From Candidatus Omnitrophota bacterium (lineage in GTDB: Bacteria > Omnitrophota > Omnitrophia > Omnitrophales > JACROU01), in NCBI GenBank assembly GCA_029261035.1, contig JAJDCD010000025.1, positions 186,001-250,000 of the forward strand: a DNA stretch of 64,000 nucleotides, written 5' to 3'. The notes under the pieces are model-generated. The model was given only the letters and a program-made list of their open reading frames with translations. It had not been told where the DNA came from and did no database searches. Position 1 is the stretch's first letter. Each line of letters begins with the position of its first letter. Made by a program: the position numbers and the translations under genes. This document shows positions 54,635 to 62,802 of this stretch, in pieces.

Positions 54635-56342
54635 TGCTTATCATGGGGATGCTTCCGCATGTATCGTAAAAGATGGTAAAGTTATCTCTGCTTGCGAAGA
54701 AGAACGTTTAAATCGAATTAAACATTGTGCAGGGTTCCCGTCCCTCGCTATTCAAAGTTGTTTAAAAGAATCCAATCTAACCATAGATGATATTGATTTC
54801 ATTAGCATATCCAGAAACCCAAAAGCAAACTTATCAAAAAAGATTTTTTTTACTATTAAAAAAGGGGCTGGGCTATCCCATTTAATTAAATCCAGAATTA
54901 AAAATGCTGCTCGCATCATTAGTCTTAAAGACGAAATCAAAAATGCGCTTAACCTCTCTTCTCCTCCAAGAGCTAAAATAGAAAATGTGGAGCATCATCT
55001 AGCTCATATGGCGAGCGCTTTCTACCCTTCTCCTTTCGATCAAGCTGCTATTCTTTCTATTGATGGTTTTGGCGATTTTGTTAGCACCAAATGGGGTGTT
55101 GGAAACCAAGAAGACATTCAAGTTTTGGGGCAAGTAGAGTTTCCTCACTCAATGGGAGTACTTTATACTGCAATCACACAATACCTTGGTTTTCCTCATT
55201 ATGGGGATGAATACAAAGTAATGGGGCTAGCCTCTTACGGCAAACCTCTTTACATGGAACAATTTAAAGACATTGTTAAAATTGATGAAAAAAAAGGATT
55301 TGAACTTAACCTAGATTATTTTATCCACCATACCGAAGGTGTGGAAATGAATTGGGAAAAAGGCTATCCAGAACTAAGTACGTGCTTCTCTTCAAAGCTC
55401 GTTGAAATTTTTGGCCCTTCCCGAAAACCCAAAGAAGAAACAACCGACCATCACAGGAACATTGCCTCTTCTTTACAAAAAACGTTCGAAGAAGTTTATT
55501 TCCATATTCTCAATATGCTCTATGAAAAAACTCAAACTAAAAATTTATGTCTCGCTGGTGGTTGCGCGCTCAATGGAGTTGCTAATGGCCAGATTCATGA
55601 AAAAACACCTTTTGAAAATATTTACATTCAACCTGCCGCAGCAGATTCGGGCACATCTATAGGATCCGCTCTCTATGTCGAACACGCTATTTTAAAGAAC
55701 AAGAGAAAAAACCAAATGAAACACGCTTATCTTGGACCTGCTTTTTCCTCCGAACAAATTAAAAAAACCTTAGAAGAAAACAATCTCACTTATAAAGAGT
55801 TTGATAATGATAGTATGCTGGAAAAAACAGCCCAATCTCTTTCCGAAGGAAAAATCATTGGTTGGTTTCAAGACGAAATGGAATTTGGCCCACGTGCTTT
55901 AGGAAACCGAAGTCTTATTGCAGATCCTAGAAAAAAAGAAATGAAAGATATCTTAAATTCGCGTATTAAACGTAGAGAAGGCTTTAGACCTTTCGCACCC
56001 TCCATCCTAGAGGAAAATATTAATGATTACTTCGAACACAATCACCTCGTTCCTTTTATGACTCAGGTTTATAAAGTCAAAAAAGAAAAAAGAGAGCAAA
56101 TACCTGCTGTAACTCATATTGATGGAACAGGAAGACTTCAAACAGTAAACAAAGAAACAAACCCTAAATACTGGAATCTTATTAATACGTTCAAAGAACT
56201 AACAGGCGTTCCTGTGCTCCTCAACACCTCTTTTAACGAAAACGAGCCTATTGTTTGTACTCCTCAAGATGCCATCAACTGTTTTCAACGCGCGGATATG
56301 GACTGCTTAGCCATCGATCACTTTTGGGTCGAAAAATCTTAG
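54615..56342 (+). CDS. NodU/CmcH-type O-carbamoyltransferase
   Basis: 575 residues, full length. The N-terminal Kae1-like domain has GLNAYHGDASACIVKDGKVISACEEERLNRIKH and HHLAHMASAFYPSPF with the metal-binding His; GGCALNGVANG and the C-terminal domain FQDEMEFGPRALGNRSLIADPR follow. In NodU, CmcH and TobZ it transfers a carbamoyl group from carbamoyl phosphate through carbamoyl adenylate. The acceptor here is probably a glycan sugar. Overlaps the upstream sulfotransferase by 20 bases. Confidence 0.94.
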   Translation: MNILGLNAYHGDASACIVKDGKVISACEEERLNRIKHCAGFPSLAIQSCLKESNLTIDDIDFISISRNPKANLSKKIFFTIKKGAGLSHLIKSRIKNAARIISLKDEIKNALNLSSPPRAKIENVEHHLAHMASAFYPSPFDQAAILSIDGFGDFVSTKWGVGNQEDIQVLGQVEFPHSMGVLYTAITQYLGFPHYGDEYKVMGLASYGKPLYMEQFKDIVKIDEKKGFELNLDYFIHHTEGVEMNWEKGYPELSTCFSSKLVEIFGPSRKPKEETTDHHRNIASSLQKTFEEVYFHILNMLYEKTQTKNLCLAGGCALNGVANGQIHEKTPFENIYIQPAAADSGTSIGSALYVEHAILKNKRKNQMKHAYLGPAFSSEQIKKTLEENNLTYKEFDNDSMLEKTAQSLSEGKIIGWFQDEMEFGPRALGNRSLIADPRKKEMKDILNSRIKRREGFRPFAPSILEENINDYFEHNHLVPFMTQVYKVKKEKREQIPAVTHIDGTGRLQTVNKETNPKYWNLINTFKELTGVPVLLNTSFNENEPIVCTPQDAINCFQRADMDCLAIDHFWVEKS

Positions 56343-56345
56343 AAC

Positions 56346-57029
56346 ATGTTTCAATCCTTTAGGTTTAATCTAAGAAGATTTTTTTCTCGATCCCCTTTTC
56401 TTTTCCATGCTATTTATGCGTTAGCCCCATACAACAAAATCCGAATGGTTCAAGAAAAAACAGATATTGTTATTGAAGGCTTTCCTCGTTCCGGAAATAC
56501 ATTTACTGTATTTGCATTCAAGCAAGCTCAAATAAAAGAACCCTTCATCTCTCACCATCTACATTCTCAATCTCAAATTATTAAAGCCTGCAAAAACAAT
56601 GTGCCAACATGCGTTCTCATCAGAAATCCCAAAGATGCCGTCTCATCCTTAGTAATTAAATATCCCCAAATTTCTCCAAAAGATGCTTTAAAAGCTTACA
56701 TTGAATTTTACAAAGATATACTCCCCTTTAAAAATCAATTTGTAATCGCTCCTTACGAAAAGGCCATTCATCAATTGGATCAAGTGATTAAACAGATTAA
56801 CCAAAAATTTAAGACAGAATTTATTCCCTTTGAACATTCCACAGAAAAGCTTACTGAAGTTAAAAAAACAATACTGGAAATAGATCAAAAGGTTAATAAG
56901 AATAGGGAAAACAAAAGAACAGAGCCTTCTCCTATAAAAGAAAAGCTGAAAAAGGAGCTCTCCTTTGCCCCGTACCGGGAGGAGCTACAGGAAGCAGAGA
57001 GTATCTATTATGAATATGTATCAAGCTAA
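56346..57029 (+). CDS. Short sulfotransferase-like protein
   Basis: 227 residues. IEGFPRSGNTFTVFAFKQAQ (about 42-61) carries the PAPS loop, and VLIRNPKDAVSSLVIKYP the 3'-phosphate motif, both diagnostic of P-loop sulfotransferases. It is shorter than usual and ends in a Lys/Glu-rich stretch without the RKGxxGxWK-type motif of the other copy, so activity is uncertain. Three bases after the carbamoyltransferase; last gene of this sub-operon before a gap with a family B repeat. Confidence 0.8.
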   Translation: MFQSFRFNLRRFFSRSPFLFHAIYALAPYNKIRMVQEKTDIVIEGFPRSGNTFTVFAFKQAQIKEPFISHHLHSQSQIIKACKNNVPTCVLIRNPKDAVSSLVIKYPQISPKDALKAYIEFYKDILPFKNQFVIAPYEKAIHQLDQVIKQINQKFKTEFIPFEHSTEKLTEVKKTILEIDQKVNKNRENKRTEPSPIKEKLKKELSFAPYREELQEAESIYYEYVSS

Positions 57030-57069
57030 TCTCAACAACTTATAGTCTTATAATCTTTGCGCTCTTGTA

Positions 57070-57091
57070 TGCCAGGTCTAAAGACCCGGCA
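57070..57091. repeat. Short palindromic repeat, family B, copy 3
   Basis: TGCCAGGTC (57070-57078), TAAA, GACCCGGCA (57083-57091): inverted relative to copy 2. In the 206-base gap between the short sulfotransferase and the epimerase, 40 bases after the former's stop. It could end transcription only weakly, as no T-tract follows. Confidence 0.7.
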
Positions 57092-57194
57092 CACCGGGTA
57101 CATAACTTAGTAGCGCCGTAATAAGGCATAACGATATGAAGCATACTTTTTTGTGCGGGCTCAAAATAGGGCTAGAAATATAACTATAAACACT

Positions 57195-57200
57195 TATAAT
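57195..57200 (+). promoter_or_regulatory. Candidate -10 element for the epimerase sub-operon
   Basis: A perfect TATAAT about 36 bases upstream of the epimerase ATG, but no recognisable -35 or TGn extension. Confidence 0.35.
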
Positions 57201-57235
57201 AGTCCCATCTTTTTACATAATTGGAGGTAAATACA

Positions 57236-58303
57236 ATGTCTTTTTGGGAAAATAGAAAAGTTTTAGTAACAGGTGGTGCTTCTTTTATAGGCTCTAATTT
57301 AGCCGATTCTTTAGTATCTAAAGGAGCTCAAGTACGGGTTGTGGATAACTTATCCAGCGGCCAATTAGAAAACATACAACACCTTATAGATGCAGGTTCT
57401 GTCGAATTCTTAGAGGGTGACCTTCTAGAACCTTCTGTTGCTCAGCAAGCTGTTAAAGGTATTAATACCGTTTTTCATCTAGCTGCTGACCATGGGGGTA
57501 GAGGCTATGTTGATTTAAAACAAGTTCAGTGTTCAACCAATCTTATCTTAGATGGCCTTCTTTTCAAAGAAGCTCATAAGGCGGGTGTTGAAAAGGTCGT
57601 ATTCGCCTCTTCCGGTTGTGCTTATCCAAATTACATTCAAACGGACCCAAAAGAAATGCTTTACCTTACTGAAGATAAAGTAGGTCCTCCCTATGACGCA
57701 GATAATATGTATGGCTGGGCAAAACTAATGGCTGAACTGACTTTGCAATATTATCACAAGCAGTATGGTATGAAAGCAGCTTCTTGTCGTTACTTTACCG
57801 TTTATGGACCTCGCGGAAAAGAAAATCATGCTGTTATCGCTATGATTGCTCGTTCCTTTATCGGAGAAAACCCGTATGAAGTATGGGGTAATGGCGAGCA
57901 AATTAGAAACTGGACTTATGTGGATGACATCGTAGAAGGCACGATATTAGCAGGTGAAAAAATTGATGATGGTACCGCTGTTAACTTGGGAACGATGGAA
58001 CGTATTCGAGTTTTAGATGCCGTTCAAATGGTTTTTGAAATGACAGGTCATCAAGCAGACATCAAACTTCTAAAAGATATGCCTACGGGCCCTCTCAATC
58101 GTGTTGCGGATAACAGCCTAGCAAAACAACTCCTCGGCTGGGAACCAAAATACACCTTTAAAGACGGCTTAAAGAAAACCATCGATTGGTATTTTTCTAC
58201 AAAAAATAAAGAAACGGTTAAAGCAACCTTAAGCGAAACCCTCATTGAAAGAAAGCACGATAAGGGACAAGAAAAACTCGTTAGTTCATCGGAGGCAAAA
58301 TAA
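57236..58303 (+). CDS. NAD-dependent sugar epimerase/dehydratase
   Basis: About 355 residues from the ATG at 57236, preceded by TTGGAGG. Extended SDR: GGASFIG (13-19), active-site Tyr-x3-Lys in MYGWAKLMAEL, and FTVYGPRG. The sequence HLAADHGGRGYVD and SSGCAYPNY resembles GDP-mannose 3,5-epimerase-like or UDP-sugar epimerase branches; the exact substrate is not certain. The stop overlaps the next start (TAATG). Confidence 0.88.
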   Translation: MSFWENRKVLVTGGASFIGSNLADSLVSKGAQVRVVDNLSSGQLENIQHLIDAGSVEFLEGDLLEPSVAQQAVKGINTVFHLAADHGGRGYVDLKQVQCSTNLILDGLLFKEAHKAGVEKVVFASSGCAYPNYIQTDPKEMLYLTEDKVGPPYDADNMYGWAKLMAELTLQYYHKQYGMKAASCRYFTVYGPRGKENHAVIAMIARSFIGENPYEVWGNGEQIRNWTYVDDIVEGTILAGEKIDDGTAVNLGTMERIRVLDAVQMVFEMTGHQADIKLLKDMPTGPLNRVADNSLAKQLLGWEPKYTFKDGLKKTIDWYFSTKNKETVKATLSETLIERKHDKGQEKLVSSSEAK

Positions 58304-59652
58304 TGAAATTATCGGTTATCGGTTTAGGAAAGCTAGGACTTCCCCTTTCTGTGGCCTTAGCACAAAAAGGTCATGAAGTCATTGGTGTTGATATCTCACC
58401 TTCCGTTATTGAGAAACTCAACCAAGGCATTCCTCATCTTGAAGAACCTCAAGTTGAAGTTCTTTTAAAAGAAGCTGTGGAAAATAAAAAATTTACAGCA
58501 ACCGACAACTTTGAAGAAGCAATTCAAAATACAGAAATGAGTTTTATTTGTGTTAACACACCCGATAAAAACGATTTCGAAATGGATTTATCTCAACTTT
58601 CTTCTTCCTGTGAAATGCTTGGCTCTGCCTTAAAGAACAAAAATGATTTTCATACCTTTGTAATCAACTCTACCATTGTTCCTGAAACAGCAGATCAAGT
58701 AGCCATTCCAACTTTAGAAAAATTTTCTGATAAGAAACTAGGAGAAGGCTTTGGACTTTGCGTTAACCCTGTCTTTATTGCTCTCAGTACGGTAGTTAAA
58801 GACTTACTTCACCCTCCGGTTGTCACTTTGGGTTCTTCAGATAAAAAAACAGCTTCTTTTATGGAAGCTTTCTATAAATCGTTTAATGAAAATGGCGCAA
58901 AGGTAATACAGACAACCCCTATTATGGCTGAAATTATTAAACTAGCGCATAATGCCTATTGCACCTCAAAAATGGCTTTTATCAATGAGATCTCAGCTTT
59001 ATGCTCCAATACCCCAGGGGCAGATGTCAGCGCTATGAGTGAGTTTTTTAGAGCAGGCGGAGAGCGAACAGGCCGTTTCTTAGAAGCAGGAATGGGTTTT
59101 GGTGGTCCTTGCTTCCCTCGTGATTTAAAATTCTTCATCAAATATATCCAAGATAAAGTTTCAGCAAGTCCTTTAATTGAAGCTATTGATACATCCAATA
59201 GTGGTTACGCTGTTCGAATTGTAGAACTCATAGAACAAGAGCTAGGCTCTTTAAAAAACAAAACGGTCTCTGTTCTAGGGCTCGCTTATAAAGTAAATGC
59301 TGACATTACCGAGCGTTCTTTTTCTCTTAGATTGATCGAAGTCCTGCACGAAAAAGGAGCTACTATAAAATCTTTTGATCCTAGAGTAAAACAAGTTCCA
59401 GAAATTCATTGTCAAACCCCTTTCGAAATTAATAATTCTGTTGAGGGTTCTTTAAAGGATGCTAGTTTTTGCATCATTGCCACCGCATGGCAAGATTTTA
59501 AAGACCTAAATCCAGAAATTTTCAAACAGCATATGAGTGAAGCAAACCTCTTTGATCCTTGGAGACTATTTAACACTCCAGAGGCTAAACAACACTTTAA
59601 CCAATACGTAGGACTTGGAGTAAAACAAGAACTCAGTTTAGCTTCCATCTAA
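58303..59652 (+). CDS. Nucleotide-sugar dehydrogenase (UDP-glucose/GDP-mannose dehydrogenase family)
   Basis: 449 residues. Rossmann motif IGLGKLGLPLSVALAQKGHEVIGVD, GFGGPCFPRDLKFF with the catalytic Cys, and a second Rossmann-like domain with SVLGLAYKVNADITERS. It oxidises a sugar nucleotide twice to a uronic acid. Starts within the epimerase stop behind GGAGG, so the two enzymes probably act in one sugar pathway. A few usual residues differ (VNTPDKNDF for the common TPS/TP region), so the substrate is open. Confidence 0.92.
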   Translation: MKLSVIGLGKLGLPLSVALAQKGHEVIGVDISPSVIEKLNQGIPHLEEPQVEVLLKEAVENKKFTATDNFEEAIQNTEMSFICVNTPDKNDFEMDLSQLSSSCEMLGSALKNKNDFHTFVINSTIVPETADQVAIPTLEKFSDKKLGEGFGLCVNPVFIALSTVVKDLLHPPVVTLGSSDKKTASFMEAFYKSFNENGAKVIQTTPIMAEIIKLAHNAYCTSKMAFINEISALCSNTPGADVSAMSEFFRAGGERTGRFLEAGMGFGGPCFPRDLKFFIKYIQDKVSASPLIEAIDTSNSGYAVRIVELIEQELGSLKNKTVSVLGLAYKVNADITERSFSLRLIEVLHEKGATIKSFDPRVKQVPEIHCQTPFEINNSVEGSLKDASFCIIATAWQDFKDLNPEIFKQHMSEANLFDPWRLFNTPEAKQHFNQYVGLGVKQELSLASI

Positions 59653-59674
59653 CCTACGATTTCCTTCTAAGCTT

Positions 59675-60454
59675 ATGGAATCTCTTAAAAATAAAGTTAT
59701 GGATTTTTGGAATGAAACTCCTTGTAGTTTGAGAAACAAAGGAGCTAATTCTGAAGGAAGCAAAGAAAGCTTTCAACTGATAGCTGAGGATCGTTATCAA
59801 GGCGATTCTTTTATGAAAGACGTTGTGCCTTTTCATGCCATGAAAGGATTAAAAACCTTAGAAGTAGGCTGTGGTTTAGGAACCGACCTCGTTCAATTCG
59901 CTAAAGCAGAAGCGAACACTTACGCTCTTGATTTAAGCAAAAACTCCCTCTATCTTGCAAAACAAAACTTAGCAAACCACAACCTCTCTTCGAAGCTAAT
60001 TCATGCAGATGCAGAAAACATCCCCTATGAAGATGCGTCTTTTGACCTTATCTATTCCTGGGGCTGTCTTCACCATACAGAGACTCCAGAAAAAGCTTTC
60101 AAAGAGCTTTATCGCATTCTCAAACCTGGCGGAAAAATACTGATTATGCTGTATCACAAGTATTCTCTTGTCACTCTTCAGGCCTATTTACTGTACGGGC
60201 TTTTTAAAGGGAAACCTTTCTGTTCCTTAGATGAGATTCTAGCAAATCATATAGAAAGTCCAGGAACTAAAGCTTATAGTATGAATCAAATAAAAAAATT
60301 ATTTGCCGCATTTACTGCTTTAGAGGTGAAACCGATTATCACTCGTTATGATTTAAGGTACGGTAGATTCAGCTACCTCCCTTCATGGGTAGGGAAATGC
60401 CTTCCTCCGCGATGGGGATGGAATCTGATTATTTCTGGAGAAAAATTAAAATAA
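59675..60454 (+). CDS. SAM-dependent methyltransferase (class I)
   Basis: 259 residues. Motif I LEVGCGLGTDLVQFAKAEAN, acid-containing strand TYALDLSKN, motif II ASFDLIYSWGCLHHTETPEKAF, motif III LKPGGKILIMLYHKYS. Of the UbiE/methyltransferase type 11 group found in glycan clusters. The acceptor is unknown; the C-terminal 90 residues are hydrophobic and aromatic. 22 bases after the dehydrogenase and 3 before a glycosyltransferase. Confidence 0.88.
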   Translation: MESLKNKVMDFWNETPCSLRNKGANSEGSKESFQLIAEDRYQGDSFMKDVVPFHAMKGLKTLEVGCGLGTDLVQFAKAEANTYALDLSKNSLYLAKQNLANHNLSSKLIHADAENIPYEDASFDLIYSWGCLHHTETPEKAFKELYRILKPGGKILIMLYHKYSLVTLQAYLLYGLFKGKPFCSLDEILANHIESPGTKAYSMNQIKKLFAAFTALEVKPIITRYDLRYGRFSYLPSWVGKCLPPRWGWNLIISGEKLK

Positions 60455-60457
60455 ACT

Positions 60458-61663
60458 ATGAAGCTTCTCGTCCTCCATCAGTCTTTCTACCCCGATATTT
60501 CAGGTTCGAGCATTCGTCTTTCCGAAGTCATGTCCGGACTCCAAGAAAAGGGTTTTGATATCACGGTCCTTACAGGGCTCCCCGAAGTTGAAGATATAAA
60601 TAAAATTCCAAAAGTAGAAATTTACAACAACATACGTATTATTCGATTAGGTAGAATCCCTTTCAATAAAAACAAAAAATTAGGGCGCATCCTTCGAGCT
60701 TTAAGCTTCTTTACCTCTACATTTTTTAGAGTGCTCTTTTCTGACAGAAAGACCCTTGTCTACATTGGCTCAGACCCACCTTTTCTATGCATTGTTGGAT
60801 GGTTAATCAAAGTGCTTAAAAATCAAAACTACGTTCTTCACATTGCAGACCTTTACCCCGATATTGCCATTGAACTTGGTTATATAAAGGAAAAAAGTTT
60901 TTTGCATAAAATTTGGAAAGCTCTAAACAAACTTGCCTACTCTAAAGCGGAAAAAATAATTACCTTAGGTGAATGCATGAAAAGCAAGATTCTTCCGTAT
61001 AGTCAAAAAAATGAAATTTCGATCATAAAAAATTGGGAAAACTCAGAACTCATATCTCCAATCCACAAAGATCAAAACTGGTTTATCCAAGAACATAATC
61101 TCAACAAAAAAATGAACGTTCTCTATTCAGGAAATATGGGGTTAGCCCATGATTTAAAGAGTATTATCTTAGCTGCAGAAATATTAAAGACTGAAAAAGA
61201 ACTTTCATTTCTATTTATTGGAGGGGGCGGCCAAAAGGAGTATTTAAAAAACCTCGTAGAAGAAAAAAAACTCTCAAACGTTACCTTTCTTCCCTATCAA
61301 CCAAAAGAAGCTATGCCTTATAGCTTAAACTCGGGGGACATACAAATTATCACCATGAAACCCGGAACAGAAGGTCTGTGCATCCCGGGTAAATTTTACA
61401 CCGCCCTAGCAAGCAGCTCAGCAATTATCGCTCTAGTCCCTGAAACGACAGAAGTTGCCAAAGCGATAAAAGAGCACCAATGCGGCGTTGTTTTAGCTCC
61501 TTACCAACCAGAAGCATTATCAGATAGCATTCTACAGTTATTGAATGACCCAAATCTTTTAAAAGAATACCAACTGAATGCTCGCAAGGCTTTTGAAAAT
61601 TATTACACTGAAAAAAGAGCCGTAGAAGAATATACTCAACTCTTAGAGCACCTTACAACATGA
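60458..61663 (+). CDS. Glycosyltransferase family 4 (WbuB-like)
   Basis: 401 residues, GT-B fold. N-terminal VLHQSFYPDISGSSIRLSEVMSGLQEKGFDITVLTG, C-terminal LYSGNMGLAHDLKSI, FLPYQPKEAMP and GLCIPGKFYTALASSSAIIAL. Typical of WbuB-type enzymes that add N-acetylhexosamine or similar sugars to lipid-linked chains. The specificity is not readable. Shares an ATGA overlap with the next gene. Confidence 0.9.
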   Translation: MKLLVLHQSFYPDISGSSIRLSEVMSGLQEKGFDITVLTGLPEVEDINKIPKVEIYNNIRIIRLGRIPFNKNKKLGRILRALSFFTSTFFRVLFSDRKTLVYIGSDPPFLCIVGWLIKVLKNQNYVLHIADLYPDIAIELGYIKEKSFLHKIWKALNKLAYSKAEKIITLGECMKSKILPYSQKNEISIIKNWENSELISPIHKDQNWFIQEHNLNKKMNVLYSGNMGLAHDLKSIILAAEILKTEKELSFLFIGGGGQKEYLKNLVEEKKLSNVTFLPYQPKEAMPYSLNSGDIQIITMKPGTEGLCIPGKFYTALASSSAIIALVPETTEVAKAIKEHQCGVVLAPYQPEALSDSILQLLNDPNLLKEYQLNARKAFENYYTEKRAVEEYTQLLEHLTT

Positions 61664-62802
61664 AAATCTTACACATTATCCCAAGTAGTGCTCCAGAACA
61701 TGGGGGGCCTGCAACAGCCATCCAAGAAATCTGCCATCATCAAGTGAGCAAAGGACATTCCGTTGAAGTATTTACAACAGCGTTACAAGCTTCTACAGAA
61801 GATAAGAATGGTTTCAAAATACATCACTTTAAAAGAGAATTTCCTTACAACTACTTTTATAGCTCTTCCCTAAAAACGGCCTTATCCGAAAAAGTTTCCA
61901 ATTTTGATATCCTTCACATTCACACACTCTGGCTCTACCCTACGTGGATAGGAAGTCAACTAGCCTTAAAACATAAAATCCCTTACATAGTACGACCTTG
62001 CGGAATGTTAGACCAATACTGTTTGAATCAGAAAAAGCTAAAAAAATATTTATACGGAATGTTAAGAGAAAGAAAAGTTTTAAATCATGCACAATCGATT
62101 CATTTCACCTCTGTTTTTGAACAAAATGAAGCGAAACGTTTTGGTATTTCAAGACCGAGCAACATCTGTCCATTAGGGATTACAGTTAATGATGATACAT
62201 CCCCTCAAGCATCCCCTTTATTTCCTGAATTAAAAGAAAAACAAAACATTCTCTTCCTGGGGCGATTAAACCCCATTAAAGGTTTAGATCTGCTTATAAA
62301 AGCATTTGCACAAATAGCCCAAGGTCACCCTAAAGCTCATTTAGTTCTAGCCGGCCCCGATGAAAACAATTACAAAAAAAGCCTTTTAAGTTTGATTCAA
62401 AAATTTGATTTAATAGACAGAGTCACCTTTACCGGAATGCTCAATGCTTCAGAAAAAAAAGCGCTCTATCGCCAATCTCAGATTTTTTGCCTACCTTCTT
62501 ATCATGAAAGCTTCAGCATCACTTGCCTGGAAGCAATGAACGAGTCCTTGCCTGTAATCCTCTCGGATCAAGTCGGAATTGGTGATTCCGTTGAAAAAGG
62601 AAATGCTGGAATTATAGTTCCTTGCAAAGAAGACTCTTTAGCTCTCGCTATAAGAAAGCTTTTAGATTCAAAGGATTTAAGAAAAAATATGGGGGGAAAC
62701 GCTTCAACCCTGACCCAGAATTATTTTAGCTGGGATAAAGCAATCACTGCAATGGATGAAATGTATCAAGCTGCTTTAAATCAAGTATCAACTCACGCTT
62801 AG
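61660..62802 (+). CDS. Glycosyltransferase family 4
   Basis: 380 residues, GT-B fold. IIPSSAPEHGGPATAIQEICHHQVSKGHSVEVFTT at the N-terminus and LGRLNPIKGLDLLIKAFAQIAQGHPKAHLVLAGPDEN further on. The nucleotide-sugar motif ESFSITCLE (ExxxxxxxE) follows in SYHESFSITCLEAMNESLPVILSD. Last gene of the plus-strand glycan run; its stop abuts the stop of the convergent asparagine-synthase-like gene with no base between. Confidence 0.9.
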   Translation: MKILHIIPSSAPEHGGPATAIQEICHHQVSKGHSVEVFTTALQASTEDKNGFKIHHFKREFPYNYFYSSSLKTALSEKVSNFDILHIHTLWLYPTWIGSQLALKHKIPYIVRPCGMLDQYCLNQKKLKKYLYGMLRERKVLNHAQSIHFTSVFEQNEAKRFGISRPSNICPLGITVNDDTSPQASPLFPELKEKQNILFLGRLNPIKGLDLLIKAFAQIAQGHPKAHLVLAGPDENNYKKSLLSLIQKFDLIDRVTFTGMLNASEKKALYRQSQIFCLPSYHESFSITCLEAMNESLPVILSDQVGIGDSVEKGNAGIIVPCKEDSLALAIRKLLDSKDLRKNMGGNASTLTQNYFSWDKAITAMDEMYQAALNQVSTHA

